A stretch of 64,000 nt of DNA from contig CM027377.1 in NCBI GenBank assembly GCA_015680905.1, positions 87,935,001 through 87,999,000 of the forward strand. The letters are read 5' to 3'. A program made the translations under genes and the position numbers. The notes under the pieces are model-generated. The model did not search any database. It saw only the letters and a list, made by a program, of their open reading frames with translations, and was not told the DNA's origin. Numbering within the stretch: position 1 is the stretch's first letter; every line of letters starts with the position of its first letter. Shown here in pieces: positions 33,479-44,487 of the stretch. The DNA comes from Coptis chinensis. Taxonomy: Eukaryota > Streptophyta > Magnoliopsida > Ranunculales > Ranunculaceae.

Positions 33479-34055
33479 ATGGACCCATCTAAGGATCCTT
33501 CAAACAAAAAAATTAAATATTCGATTCTTGCAACAGATAGGTTGAACCTTCAACCACCTCCTAGCTTCTAGATATTCTTGCTTTTCTATTACATTGGTTC
33601 GTTAATCCACATGGTACTTATTTCTTACTGGTCTCATGATTTATATGTTTGCTTCTCTATTTATTTTGGGTTATGTATATAGCATCCAAACCGACCAACC
33701 CTAGACAAGGGAAAACGCCCAATGGACCCTTCTCTTGATCCTTCAAACCGGACGAAAAGCACCTTTATCCCTCTCCAAGATAGACTCAACCTTCAACCAC
33801 CTCATGGCTTTCAGGTAATTGAATTGCCGTCTTATGTAATTTATTATACTTACTGTTGACATTGCACATCAAGTTTGCTTTATATTTTCTCCTTCTCTAA
33901 CTTTTTCTTTGTTCTTTATATAATGGCTAGACCGACCAAACCTACAAAATAGAAAGCGCCCACTGGACCATTCTCTTGATCCTCTTAACAAGAAAAAACG
34001 TGTCTCTATCCCTCCACAAGATAGACTTACCCTTCACCAACCTCATAGTTTTCAG
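33479..34055 (+). repeat. Triplicated N-terminal exon of RepHel
   Basis: Three related coding blocks: 33479-33571, about 33683-33814 and about 33930-34055. Each encodes a version of RPMDPSLDPSN...RLNLQPPHGFQ, and the second and third end in CAG|GT donors. The first ends TTCTAG|AT, so its donor is lost. The blocks differ at many positions, and blocks 2 and 3 stay open. Confidence 0.75.
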
Positions 34056-34206
34056 GTACTAATACTCCTACAATGTTTCCCTCTCATTCTCTACCCAATT
34101 ATCCTCTTTTTTTATTTTCTTATCCTTTACCTATTTGCTATGTCACTTGTATACCTTATCTTCGGGTCTTTCTTTACATATGGGACTTCGCCGATACAAA
34201 TATTGC

Positions 34207-34384
34207 CATATATTTTATCTTTATTTCATATACCTTATATTCTTTATCTTCGTTTCTTTGCATATAGTAGTTATATAGATTTTACCTTTGGAAATCATAT
34301 ATTTTATCTTTATTTCATATACCTTATATTATTTATCTTCGTTTCTTTGCATATAGTAGTTATATAGATTTTACCTTTGGAAAT
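34207..34384 (+). repeat. 89-bp tandem duplication in a RepHel intron
   Basis: Copies 34207-34295 and 34296-34384 differ at only a few bases (for example attctt/attatt). Pyrimidine- and AT-rich, noncoding. Confidence 0.85.
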
Positions 34385-37300
34385 TTGGTTTATGTTTATC
34401 TCTATTTCAATTTCAATTTCTATTTCGTATCCTCTATGCTCTTATCCAATTACACCAACTTATCTCAATTCGGCCAATTTACTACAATTTGCCCAATCAG
34501 GTACAACCATCCCCTTCTCCTATCAAAGACGTTCGCCTAACAAATAGAATTATTGCACAGCGTGCTCGAAGGGAAAAGGAAAAATTAAATAAATAAAATG
34601 GGCATCAAGCAATGGCCCATCGATTGTCTGGTTTTGTGGTGGATGTCCACCCTCCAATTCCAGGAACTCCACCTCAAACTGTCAGGCTTCCACCTCAGCA
34701 TAGTCCAATCACACCTCATACCATATCAACTAAACGACTCAATTCTATGGAATCTCTTCAAACATCTCTCTCTGTTATTAATCCTATTAGGCTATTTACA
34801 CTGCCTGAAGAATGTACTCATGTTGATTCAGCGCCTGTAAGCAACAGGTGAGTCTCGTATGTCACTTTATTGGTTTTCCTTACAATCCAACTCACACCTC
34901 ACCCTTATTATCTTTCTACAGCACATGTATTCTTAGCTCTGGTGTTGCGTTACAAAATAATGCAATTCCAACTTTCAGAAATGAGTCCTTCGCATCAACG
35001 TCGTCTTACCAAAATGCAAGATATAGCACCACAGAGCTCTTTACAACTTTCTCTTCATATTTTCTACTTTTCAGTACCAAACTTTTAATATTTTCTTACC
35101 CATATAAGCTCCCTTGCAATGCGTGTAACCTCATTCAATCTACATCAAGCTTCATTGATGCAATACCACATTTACCAAGTCTGGGTTCTAAGTCAATATC
35201 AGCTGACCAAAATTCTAGGTAATTTCTTCACCAAAATGTTTGTAATAATAACAAATTGGTTATGCCTCAGTCTAAATCCTTTTAAAACTTCATTCTTGCG
35301 TAGACCACAGTCATTCCAGCATACTGCACAACCGTTCTCTGAACGTACTGATGCCTTGAGTGAAGATGACGATGAAGATGCACTCGACTACAATGGGGAT
35401 GTGCACATGACTTTTAATCCTAACCGCCCAATTGAACAAGGAAGACACTACTTGGAGAAAATGGATGTTCAATGTCTATTTTGTAAGGCACTTCATTGGA
35501 TGGATGAACGATTATCAAAGTCATCGTTGTCACGTCCTCTTTTTGGGAGATGTTGTTTACAAGGAAAGATAAAGCGTCCTCCTTTGCAACCACTGCCTCC
35601 TGCCCTTAAAGCCTTATACGATGGGAATGATCAGAAGACAAAGTCATTTTGAAGATATATGCGACAATATAATCAAGCTTTTGCATTTACAAGTCTTGGA
35701 GTACAAGAACACTTATTTGCTGGACAGGGTCCAAGGCCTTTCACTATTCACGGTGAACTGTGACATTGCACAGGAGCTTTAATTCCTGACGCGGGATATC
35801 AAGCTACTTATTCTCAACTTTACATCTATGATCCCAGTGCTGCACTAGCTGTCTGTCAACTTCGTAATCCTAAGCTCAACACAGATGTCTTGAAAATCAT
35901 TCAAGTTACTATGCTCCAATATAACCGCTTTTCTGATACATATTGCCACGCATATGATGTTCTTAGATCGTCTTCTTCTGAGCATGGTGAGGACTTCAAT
36001 GTACCTGCTTATTTACATTACACTGCTTCAAGAGATTGTCGTTGGTACAACTTACCAACAACAGATGAGGTTGATGTCATTTTACCATGTGATGGCAGTG
36101 AGCGAGCAAGTATGAGAGACATTGTCATTTATCTGAAAGGTGGGCAAGAATTCATGCAAATTAGTGAGTGTCATCTAGCTTACTTACCATTGCATTATGT
36201 CCTATTGTTTGCCCATGGGGAGCTTGGATGGACACCTGAATTGTGGTGTTGAGACTCTTCAACCGCTACCACCACTAATGATCACTTAACACAGATTAAT
36301 TTTTATTCTTACCTATTGTTTGAGCACCCCACAGAGTACTCAGCTATTTTGTGAGGGAGAAAGTTGTTTCAGGAGTTTGTGGTGGACGGATGGGCATCAA
36401 CTGAGCAAAACAAAATGTGCTACTATAGGCAACACCAAGACAAGCTTCGTGCAAAACTATATCAAGGTATCACTGATGTATCAGCTGATGCTTTCGATCC
36501 AAATCAGATTGGAAGGCGAGTCGTACTACCAGCATCCTGTATCGGCAGCCCTAAGCATATGTTTGAAATTTTTCAAGACTCCATGGAAATTGCACGTTAC
36601 AACCACCATCTAGACATATTCCTCACAATGACTACAAACCCGAAGTGGACGGAAATTCTTGAAGCATTGTTTACAAACCAAACTGCTTATGATCTCCCGG
36701 AGGTGGTTGCCCGTGCTTTTGAACTGAAACGAAGAGCTTTGATAAAAGTAATCAAGTAGCGTGGTGTCCTTGGTGTTGCAGTTGCTCATGTTTACACCAT
36801 TGAGTTCCAGAAACGTGGTCTGCCATATATGCATGCACTTATATATCTTCGACATTCAGACAAGATCCGAGTGCCTGCACAAGTGGATCGCATTGTATCT
36901 ATGGAATTTCCTGATCCTGACACTGACCCTGAATTATTTCGTACTGTACTAAAATGTATGGTTCATGGCCCATGTGGGCTTAAAAATCCAAACTCTCCTT
37001 GCATGGTTAATCGTCAATGTAAATATCACTATCCCCGAGATTTCACAGATTGTACAACTATAGATACAAATGGATATGCTCTCTACCGTCGTCGTGACAA
37101 TGGGAAGTCTTATTTTGTTAGAGAACATACAGTTGATAATAGAAATGTTGTTCCTTACAATCCTTACCTTTCTAAGATGTTTGACTGCCATATTAATGTT
37201 GAAGTTTGTGCAGGGCTTACTTGTGTGAAATACATTTACAAGTACATATTTAAAGGTCATGACAGGACAACAATTGTGTTGAATAAATTGGATGAGATCA

Positions 37301-39913
37301 AGCAATATTTGGATGCGAGATATATTAGGCCACCTGAAGCTGCTGTGAGATTGTTAGGAATTTCTTTGCACGAGGAGATTCCAACAGTTATGAGATTAGC
37401 CCTTCATCTCCCTGGAATGTATCGTGTTGTGTATAATGCTAATGAGTCCATGCATGATATACGGGCAAAGGCAGAGAGGCAACGGTTAACTCTTACTACA
37501 TTTTTTGATTGTTGCACTTCAGATGTGCATGCAAGGGGGCTCACATATCAAGAAGTGCCATAACACTATGTTTGGATAAAGCAACACCGAATTTGGAAAT
37601 TCTGGGAAGAGGGGTTTGCTATTGGTAGAATGTATTTTGCGAGTCCTAATTCTGGTGAAAGGTTTTACTTACGCTTGCTTCTAACCATCGTGAAAGGGCC
37701 ACAGTCCTTTAATGATCTAAAAAGGACTGGTACTAATTTACATCCAACTTTCAAAGAAGCACGTATTGCGTGCAGACTTGTTGAGGATGATAGTGAATGG
37801 GTGCAATGTCTGCAAGAGGCCCCAACCATGCAAAATGGCTATCATCTTCGTCAACTATTATGTGTTATTCTCGCAAAATGCAATCCTCTATATCCCCAAA
37901 CATTGTGGCATGATTTTTGGGAGAGTATCTGCGACGACCTCTCACACAAACTTCGCACCATGTTCAACATTCCATAACCTACCGAAGCTGAGGTCCAAGA
38001 TTATGGTTTATTTCTTCTAAATGAGATTCTCATAGAGTCAGGAAAACTGCTCATTAATTTTCCTCCTATGCCACTATCAACCACCAATTGGAACTCAGTC
38101 GTTGGAAACCGACTTATATGGGACCAACAACAATTTCAATATGATCCACAAACTGAAAAAGCACATGGCAACAGAGTTCATTTAAATGTTGAGCAACACT
38201 CGACATATAAAGCAGTCCTGGATTCTGTTTTCCGAAATCAAGGGACACTCTTCTTTTTGAATGGCGCAGCAGGGACAGGCAAGACTTTTGTCTATAACAC
38301 CATTGCTGCTACATGTCGGATTGAGGGACATATTGTTAATATGGTGGCTTCATCTGGAATAGCTTCGTTATTATTGGCTGGCGGTCGGACTGCCCACTCA
38401 GCCTTTTGCATCTCATTAGACATTCTTGATACCTCGATTTGTGGGTTTAATAAGAATTCACTGCATGCCCACTTATTCAGGGAAGCTAAACTTATTATTT
38501 GGGATGAGATCCCAATGCAAAATAAATTCTATGTTGAGGCAGTTGATCAGACACTTCGGGATACTTGCAACAATAATAAGCCTTTCGGTGGAATTACAAT
38601 TGTTCTGGGTGGTGACTTTTGCCAATGCCTTCCAGTTATACCCAAAAGGGTGCAAGAACAAATTGTGTGTGCTTCTTTGCGGTGTTCTTTCCTCTGGAAT
38701 CATATTCGGGTTCTAACTTTGGTACAAAACATGAGATTAGAACATGGGAACTCTGCAAATATGGTTTTCGCGAATTTCTTGATAGAGGTAACCACTTATG
38801 TATTCTGCTTTCTCCTCCTTTGTTTCAAACTTATATCCATTAATCTTTTTCTGTCTTCCTTCGTTTAGATTGGAAGTGATCCAAGTGAGTCGGTGGAACT
38901 GCCATCGACAATTTGTCGATGTGCAGATCTTCGAGAACTAATTTCTGCTACATACCCTCAGCTGAGTCATGCTGCCACAGTCACCCCAGGATATTTAACT
39001 GAGCGTACAATTCTTTCAGCACGCAATAATGATGTCAATGAAATTAATGCAATAGCTTTGAATATGTTCCCAGGAGAAACTACTCTCTTTCTAGCTGCCG
39101 ACAAGATGGAGGATGTAGAAGCAAATAATTCAAGAAATATTAATCAATACCCAAATGAGTACCTAAACACACTTGATCCAACTGGTCTGCCACCATTTCG
39201 TCTGAACCTTAAAGTTGGTAGTCCTATAATGTTGTTGTGAAATATTGCTCCCAAATATGGACTATGCAATGGAACCCGATTGGTGGTGGTACAATGCAAA
39301 CCACACGTTCTTTTTTCCAAAATGTTAACTGGTGAAAAAGAGGGCAATGAAGCTTTTATTCCAAGGATATCTTTGTCACTGTCATCTTCCGATTTTCCTT
39401 TCATTATGACGAGAAGACAATTTCCAGTTCGATTGGCCTATTCAATGACTATTAATAAGTCTCAAGGACAATCAGTGAAGTATGTTGGTATTGACCTCCG
39501 CACGAAAGTTTTAGTCATGGTCAATTGTATGTGGCGCTCTCAAGATGCACTTCAGCGGACAGGATCAACATTCTTCTACCTCTAAATGCAGAAAGTCAAA
39601 CCGCGAATGTGGTATACCCAGAAGTTTTGCTATAAACATCTTCAACAACAAATGTGTAATTTTCCTTTTCCCACTTAGTTGTTTTCCCTTCGCTTTGTTG
39701 TCATAAGTGGACACTTTTGTTCTTGTACTTAATGTCTTCCATAACATATGAATAGGCACCTGACTCATCTTCGGATATGTTTACTCGAGTCATGGGATAC
39801 GCACAAAAGTCACTCATTTTGGGGGCTTAGTAAGTTTTTCTTATTTCTAACCAACGTTTATTTAATATTTTCATAATTTGCAAACATGCAAATACTTTTA
39901 TGCGTATTACAAG

Positions 39914-41262
39914 GTGGGAAGCGCTTAGCTCCTGTTGGTCTTGGCGATGATGATTAATGCATTGAGGATGACTTTACGGCATGGTATTTGAAGAACTCCA
40001 ATCAACTCTTTTAATGATTCTAAATGGATCAATTCTTTTCAAATTGTGTTAACAAAATTTTCTTATCCTGACCGTTGATGTGCTAGGCGGGAATTGGTGT
40101 GGCCATAATTGGATAAATTGCTACTGGATGAAGATGACACTACAAGTGTTTCCACGCTGTATACTGCTGCTGTATTAGAATATTGGGTTGTATTTCATGC
40201 CATTTCGGATGCAGCAGCACAGGATAAGAACTGGAGTAAGGCAAATGGTCACACAACTCCTGATATTCATCATCCATGCAGGTAGTAACTACGTTATGTA
40301 AGCTGGATTTCAAGATTAATCCCACAATCATATATTTTTTAGAATGATTTACAAATATAGTTTTTATTGGTTGTATGAAGGGCCAATGTGGTTGTGAGGA
40401 GGGAGCTTCATACTCCAGCTTCAGATCGCTCTTGTACTAATTTGGAATTCGACATCTCTGGCACCGGACTAGGGTAAATTATGCTATTAAATCTCTTAGA
40501 TGTGAATGTGTTGCCCTACAACTGCATCCCTTTACCATTTACTTTGTTGTATTTTATGTTTTCGATTAAGGGTGCTGAACTGGATAATGTTTCCTCCTTA
40601 TATTCTCAGGTATGAAACAGGAGACCATGTTGGTGTTTATGCTGAAAATAGTATTGAGTTGTGGAGGAGGCAGAAAAGTTGCTAGGCTACTCACCATATA
40701 CTTACTTTTCAATCCATGTTGGTAATGAAGATGGAACACCACGTGCTGGAAGCTCCTTGGCTCCTCCCTTCCCATCTCCTTGCACTTTGAGAACAGTACT
40801 GATCCGATATGCTGATTTTTAAATTCTCTTAAAAAGGTTATTTTTCTTTCAGTTTTCGTTTTCATGCTACCTTTTTCATATTTGTTCCTGAAAGTTTTAT
40901 TGTAGAGATTATTTACTTGTAATAACAATATTTTTTTCTTCAGTCTGCTCTCTTGGCTCTAGCTGCCCATGCATTTGATCCAAGTGAAGCTGATCGATTA
41001 AGAAATCTTGCATCTCCTGCTGGGAAGGTTTGCATTTTGAAACTTGACAACTAATTGGTGAGATAGTTTACTTTTTACACATTGAAGCTAACTTACCGTT
41101 CTTTGTGCAGGATTAATATGCACAGTTGATAGTTGCAAGTCAAAGAAGTCTCCTTGAGGTCATGGATGAGTTTCCCTTAGCAAAGCTTCCTCTTGGAGTT
41201 TTCTTTGCTGCTATAGCTCCTCGGTTGTAGCCGAGATACTATTCGATCTCATCATCATCAAG
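39914..41262 (+). pseudogene. Captured NADPH-cytochrome P450 reductase fragment (six exons)
   Basis: Exons 39914-39983, 40087-40281, 40381-40473, 40610-40836, 40944-41027 and 41111-41262 all have AG/GT borders in correct phase. They spell the end of the FMN domain (GGKRLAPVGLGDDD, CIEDDFTAW) and much of the connecting/FAD part ([115 protein letters not shown]). Stops replace Gln in GDDDQ and RLQPRYYS. Two more fit Glu codons, and small indels break exon 4. The flavodoxin start and the NADPH-binding end are absent. It lies between RepHel and the Helitron 3' end. Confidence 0.92.
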
Positions 41263-42842
41263 GTGAATAAGCTACTCCTTATATCTTCTGTGCCAATAAT
41301 TAATAGTGTGATGACGGGAAAAAATCCAGCAGAATGAAATGTACTTGCCCCTGAAGGTCTTCTAGCATCATTATGACTGCATAAGATGGTGTCGTCAATA
41401 TAGAATCTCTTTGACACCTATAACTAACACACCTATAACCTAATCAAGATGTTTTGATGCCTAGGGCAAAGTTTTCTCATGAGAACTTGGGAAAGAGTGG
41501 GTGGAATGGAGTGGTGGAATATATGGAAGCAAAATGTGAGAACCATATGTTCTTTCTCTCAAATCCTACTTGTGATAATGTTGTATAATTTGTGAAACGC
41601 ATGGCTACTTTCAAAAATGCATAAGAATGAGCGAGTATTCAATCTCCTCTTCGATATAATGTAATTTCTATCAAGTGAAGAGTTGCACTTGATTGCCTAG
41701 CTAGAAATAAATAAATTATATTGTTCTATTCCAATTGTTTTTCTACTGTCAACGTTAGGTTAATGTAAGGTTAATGTTAGCATATGTATGTGATTGTTGG
41801 TTTTTTGCATGAGTAACTCTCTACAGTCTAGTCTTTGTTATAAGTTTAGGGATCTTAGTAGTTTTTATTAACACATTCCATCATTTTGAAGTTATGAAGA
41901 AGTCTTGCATCACATGGGCTTTAAAGCAGTATGTGTCAAAGATAATGAAACAAAGCAGTAGGCAGACGTAAGGTTTACTCGGTATTTAATTGCGCCTGTT
42001 TCATATTATAGCGTACTGCTTACGCATATAGTATGACACACTCAAAGCTTAAACAAATAGTTCTAAATCACAAAACAAGAGGAGTAATTTGTTAGATGAA
42101 CATAATTTATTACCGTATGTATGGGCAATATATATTCTATAGGTAGCACTTTTTGAGAGCTATACTTTTCCGTTGGTTGATGGTCACCAAGTTCTAAACA
42201 CTTATCAAGATTCTTAATCTTTGCAGGGAATAGAGCCGCTTGGAAAATGGAAAATGTCTTTGGGACAATCTCAATTGTGATGAAGATCCTTCCATTTGTC
42301 TCATTGTAAATCAATGTTGTTATTTTCTATGTCGAATAATGTACTATTGTTTGAAAGTTTGGTACATCGAGTTCTCTATGTATGTGACAGGAATGTATTG
42401 TATTTTAGAAAAGAATGTTGCTACCATTTTCTATGTAATTAATTGTGGCTTAACTTTGCCTGTTACTATTTAACTTTTTTCATCATGGCAACACACAGAT
42501 TATGAATGAGACCTTCATGGTCTCTTTTTGTGTTTTGTAATGTTTCTATTTCATTTTTCCTTTTGTGGTGCATATTTTTGGAGTTCTGCAGGTTTACGAT
42601 AGGATTCAAAATTCAAGAATAACAGGTAGGTTATGCCCAAATACAGAAACCAAAAAATAAATTTATTTTTGTCAACGTCAAATTCTATATGATATTTTGT
42701 TCATGATATGACCGCAGCTAAAAATAATTTCCATTGTTTTTGAACGTTGGCTTTAGCTTGGTGTTGGTATGTTTTGTTGTTTAAAGAGACCTTTGCACCG
42801 AAGGCGGCCGTATCTGTGTCGTACAGCATGGGCAAACCCTAG
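41263..42842 (+). other. Noncoding 3' part of the large Helitron
   Basis: No gene recognised; short exon-like pieces near 42225-42300 have no family I can name. The end carries the Helitron 3' motif. Confidence 0.5.
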
Positions 42843-43039
42843 TAGCATACGAGGGGCTCCGCTCATGCCCCCATTGCTATACAGTATACTAGTTAGCTTC
42901 CATCTTCAAATCTCCCTTTGCCAATTTTTTCTTCTTCATCATCTTTCAAATTCTAATGCCTATTGGTAAAACCTAAAGTCGGACACCATTTGTGGTTTTC
43001 AAGTAAGAAAATTGGGAAATTATGTTACAAACTTACACT

Positions 43040-44250
43040 TAAATTTGGCAAATGCAAACATGGCGAACAATCTGAGAGAGAGAACTATAGACTTTGTATC
43101 CCATTACCATGGACATCGCTCATTACCATTTAAGATGTTTATGGCCCCCAGAGAGTCAGAATTGACTTCCAGATCTTCAATACCTAACTCTTGGGCCTAC
43201 TTAAGCCCAACTGCAATGGCTTGAATCTCCTGATATATGAAAGAATTCTTTGACGAGCAACCTGCATAAGCTCGAACAACAAACCCCAAGCCATCACGTA
43301 TAGTCCCTCCATATCCATTTCCATTTTGCTGGACTGATCCATCAGTGTTAAGCATGAAAGCTTCCTGTTCCGCTAGCTTCCACTTGCACCAATGTACTTC
43401 CTGTGGTTTGAAGTTAATTTGCAGCCCCAGCCTAGTAACAAGTGCTCAAAGGGAGTAAGAATCTTTGACATCTGTCAGATTTTTCTGGATGTAAAGTTTC
43501 ATTGAGGCCATAATCCTTGAGCTTAGCTGTTGTGATGTCATCAAGATGTTCTTCTTCTTCCATCTGTTTCTTTCACTCCAGAGTTCGTGAACAGTGGCTC
43601 CAACAAAGACTTTAAACATATCGACACATGTGGAGCTTTGTCGACATAGCCTAAAAATGCTATACCATTCCGAAGTAGAATCTTTTACAAGCTCCCCTAG
43701 TCCAAGATTGTTTTTCACCGTGGCCCAGACCTGTTTAGAGTAGTGACAGTCGAAGAATAAATGCTTTGAGTGCTCAAAAAAAATACCACAGAGACTGCAT
43801 TCAGAGAATTGCAAGGTCTTCTTCTGTATCAATCTATCTTGGGTAGGAAGACAATTTGAAAGCAATTGCCACAATGTGAACGAGAATTTTGGAATAGAGA
43901 GTTTTCTCCAGACCGCTCTGTACCATTTTACCTTTGGTCTCTCTTTTCGTAGAGCTACATAGGCTGATTTTACTGAGAAGTCACCCGAGCTACTCGGTGA
44001 CCAAATAACTTCATCTTTATCTAGAAAACAATTCACTTCAGTACCCAAGATGAGACTTTTCAAGGAACTATCTGAAATTGTCGTCACCAGAGAAGACCAG
44101 TTACCTTGATTCAGAATATCACTAACATTTGCATCAACTGGCAGCGCGAATGAATTTCTCGCAACTGTTGATTCCCAAAGCGGCTGACTCGAACACCATG
44201 GGTCGTGCCAGAAACGCAATCGGAGACCTGTACCAGTACGACCAAACAAA
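43040..44250 (-). mobile_element. 5'-truncated L1-type LINE fragment
   Basis: Read on the minus strand, it starts within the region after the reverse transcriptase (LRLRFWHDPW) and contains a reverse-transcriptase zinc-binding domain (SIPKFSFTLWQLLSNCLPTQ, CSLCGIFFEHSKHLFFDC, WSERNRWKKK; frame 43446-44250). An RNase H-type domain follows (43200-43400: LNTDGSVQQNGNGYGGTIRD, EIQAIAVGLK, NSDSLGAINIL) with an internal TAG. The reverse transcriptase itself is missing. Its head ends about 240 bases from the ATG of the MBD4-like gene. Confidence 0.85.
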
Positions 44251-44487
44251 ACAAAAATACCCAACAAAAACTATTTTTTTTTTTTTTTTTTTGTTTGTTT
44301 TGTTTGGTTGTACACGTGGCACCTTCCCCTCCCATTTGGGCCAAAGAAAAAATAGAAAAAAAATAGTTTGCATAAAACATATTGGGCTCGTAGAATTTCG
44401 TTGGTACTGTGTAGTCCGCACCACATATGAAATTAAGATCAGAAGCTTTTCGGCACGCGCACAGTAAGAGTAGAGAGGGGGTTAGAA
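44251..44487 (+). promoter_or_regulatory. Short upstream region of the MBD4-like gene
   Basis: Only about 240 bases lie between the LINE fragment and the ATG. They hold a T-run (44275-44292) and a purine-rich 5' leader (GAGTAGAGAGGGGG) just before the start. No clear TATA box. The original promoter may extend beyond the LINE. Confidence 0.45.

Larger units (their letters stand above)
33479..39635 (+). pseudogene. Helitron Rep-helicase (RepHel) pseudogene
   Basis: N-terminal exons begin at ATG 33479; three related exons are followed by a basic exon (RIIAQRARREKEKL, 34530-34590). From 35290 the Helitron N-domain follows (VQCLFCKALHWMDERL, CCLQGKI; YSQLYIYDP; RDCRWYNLPTTDEVD). The Rep domain has VYTIEFQKRGLPYMHALIYL, where the first His of the HUH motif is Tyr (codon 36826-36828), and KYIYKYIFKGHD with both tyrosines. 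The PIF1-like helicase has Walker A GAAGTGKT (about 38264), Walker B LIIWDEIP and [12 protein letters not shown]. An 81-bp GT-AG intron lies at 38788-38868. The C-terminus reads INKSQGQS, a 1-base deletion near 39508, then [13 protein letters not shown] to TAA 39635. At least eight in-frame stops make it non-functional. Confidence 0.9.
29620..42842 (+). mobile_element. Large Helitron with Rep-helicase relic and captured P450 reductase exons
   Basis: 5' end TCTATATAACAAAG at 29620; 3' end CAAACCCTAG at 42842 before T42843. Near the 3' end is one copy of the hairpin-type motif found in the small Helitron's array (GCACCGAAGGCGGCCGTATC, 42796). Content in order: noncoding 5' part, solo LTR (31663-33105), RepHel pseudogene (33479-39635), six P450 reductase exons (39914-41262), noncoding 3' part. 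A second CTAG-T at 42892, preceded by GGGGC/GCCCC inverted repeats, is an alternative terminus. Removing the LTR leaves about 11.8 kb. Confidence 0.8.

Noticed and set aside
34848-35222. 124-codon frame as a separate gene
   Set aside because: It lies in the N-terminal exon/intron zone of RepHel, has no motif of its own, and the true coding joins are uncertain.
40566-40928. 120-codon minus-strand frame
   Set aside because: It is the antisense of P450 reductase exon 4 and its flanking intron.
42843-42892. Alternative Helitron 3' end at CTAG 42889-42892, after a GGGGC/GCCCC hairpin
   Set aside because: Not preferred, because the end at 42842 matches the small Helitron's end (GCATGG-CAAA-CTAG). 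It is still possible and is noted in the element entry.
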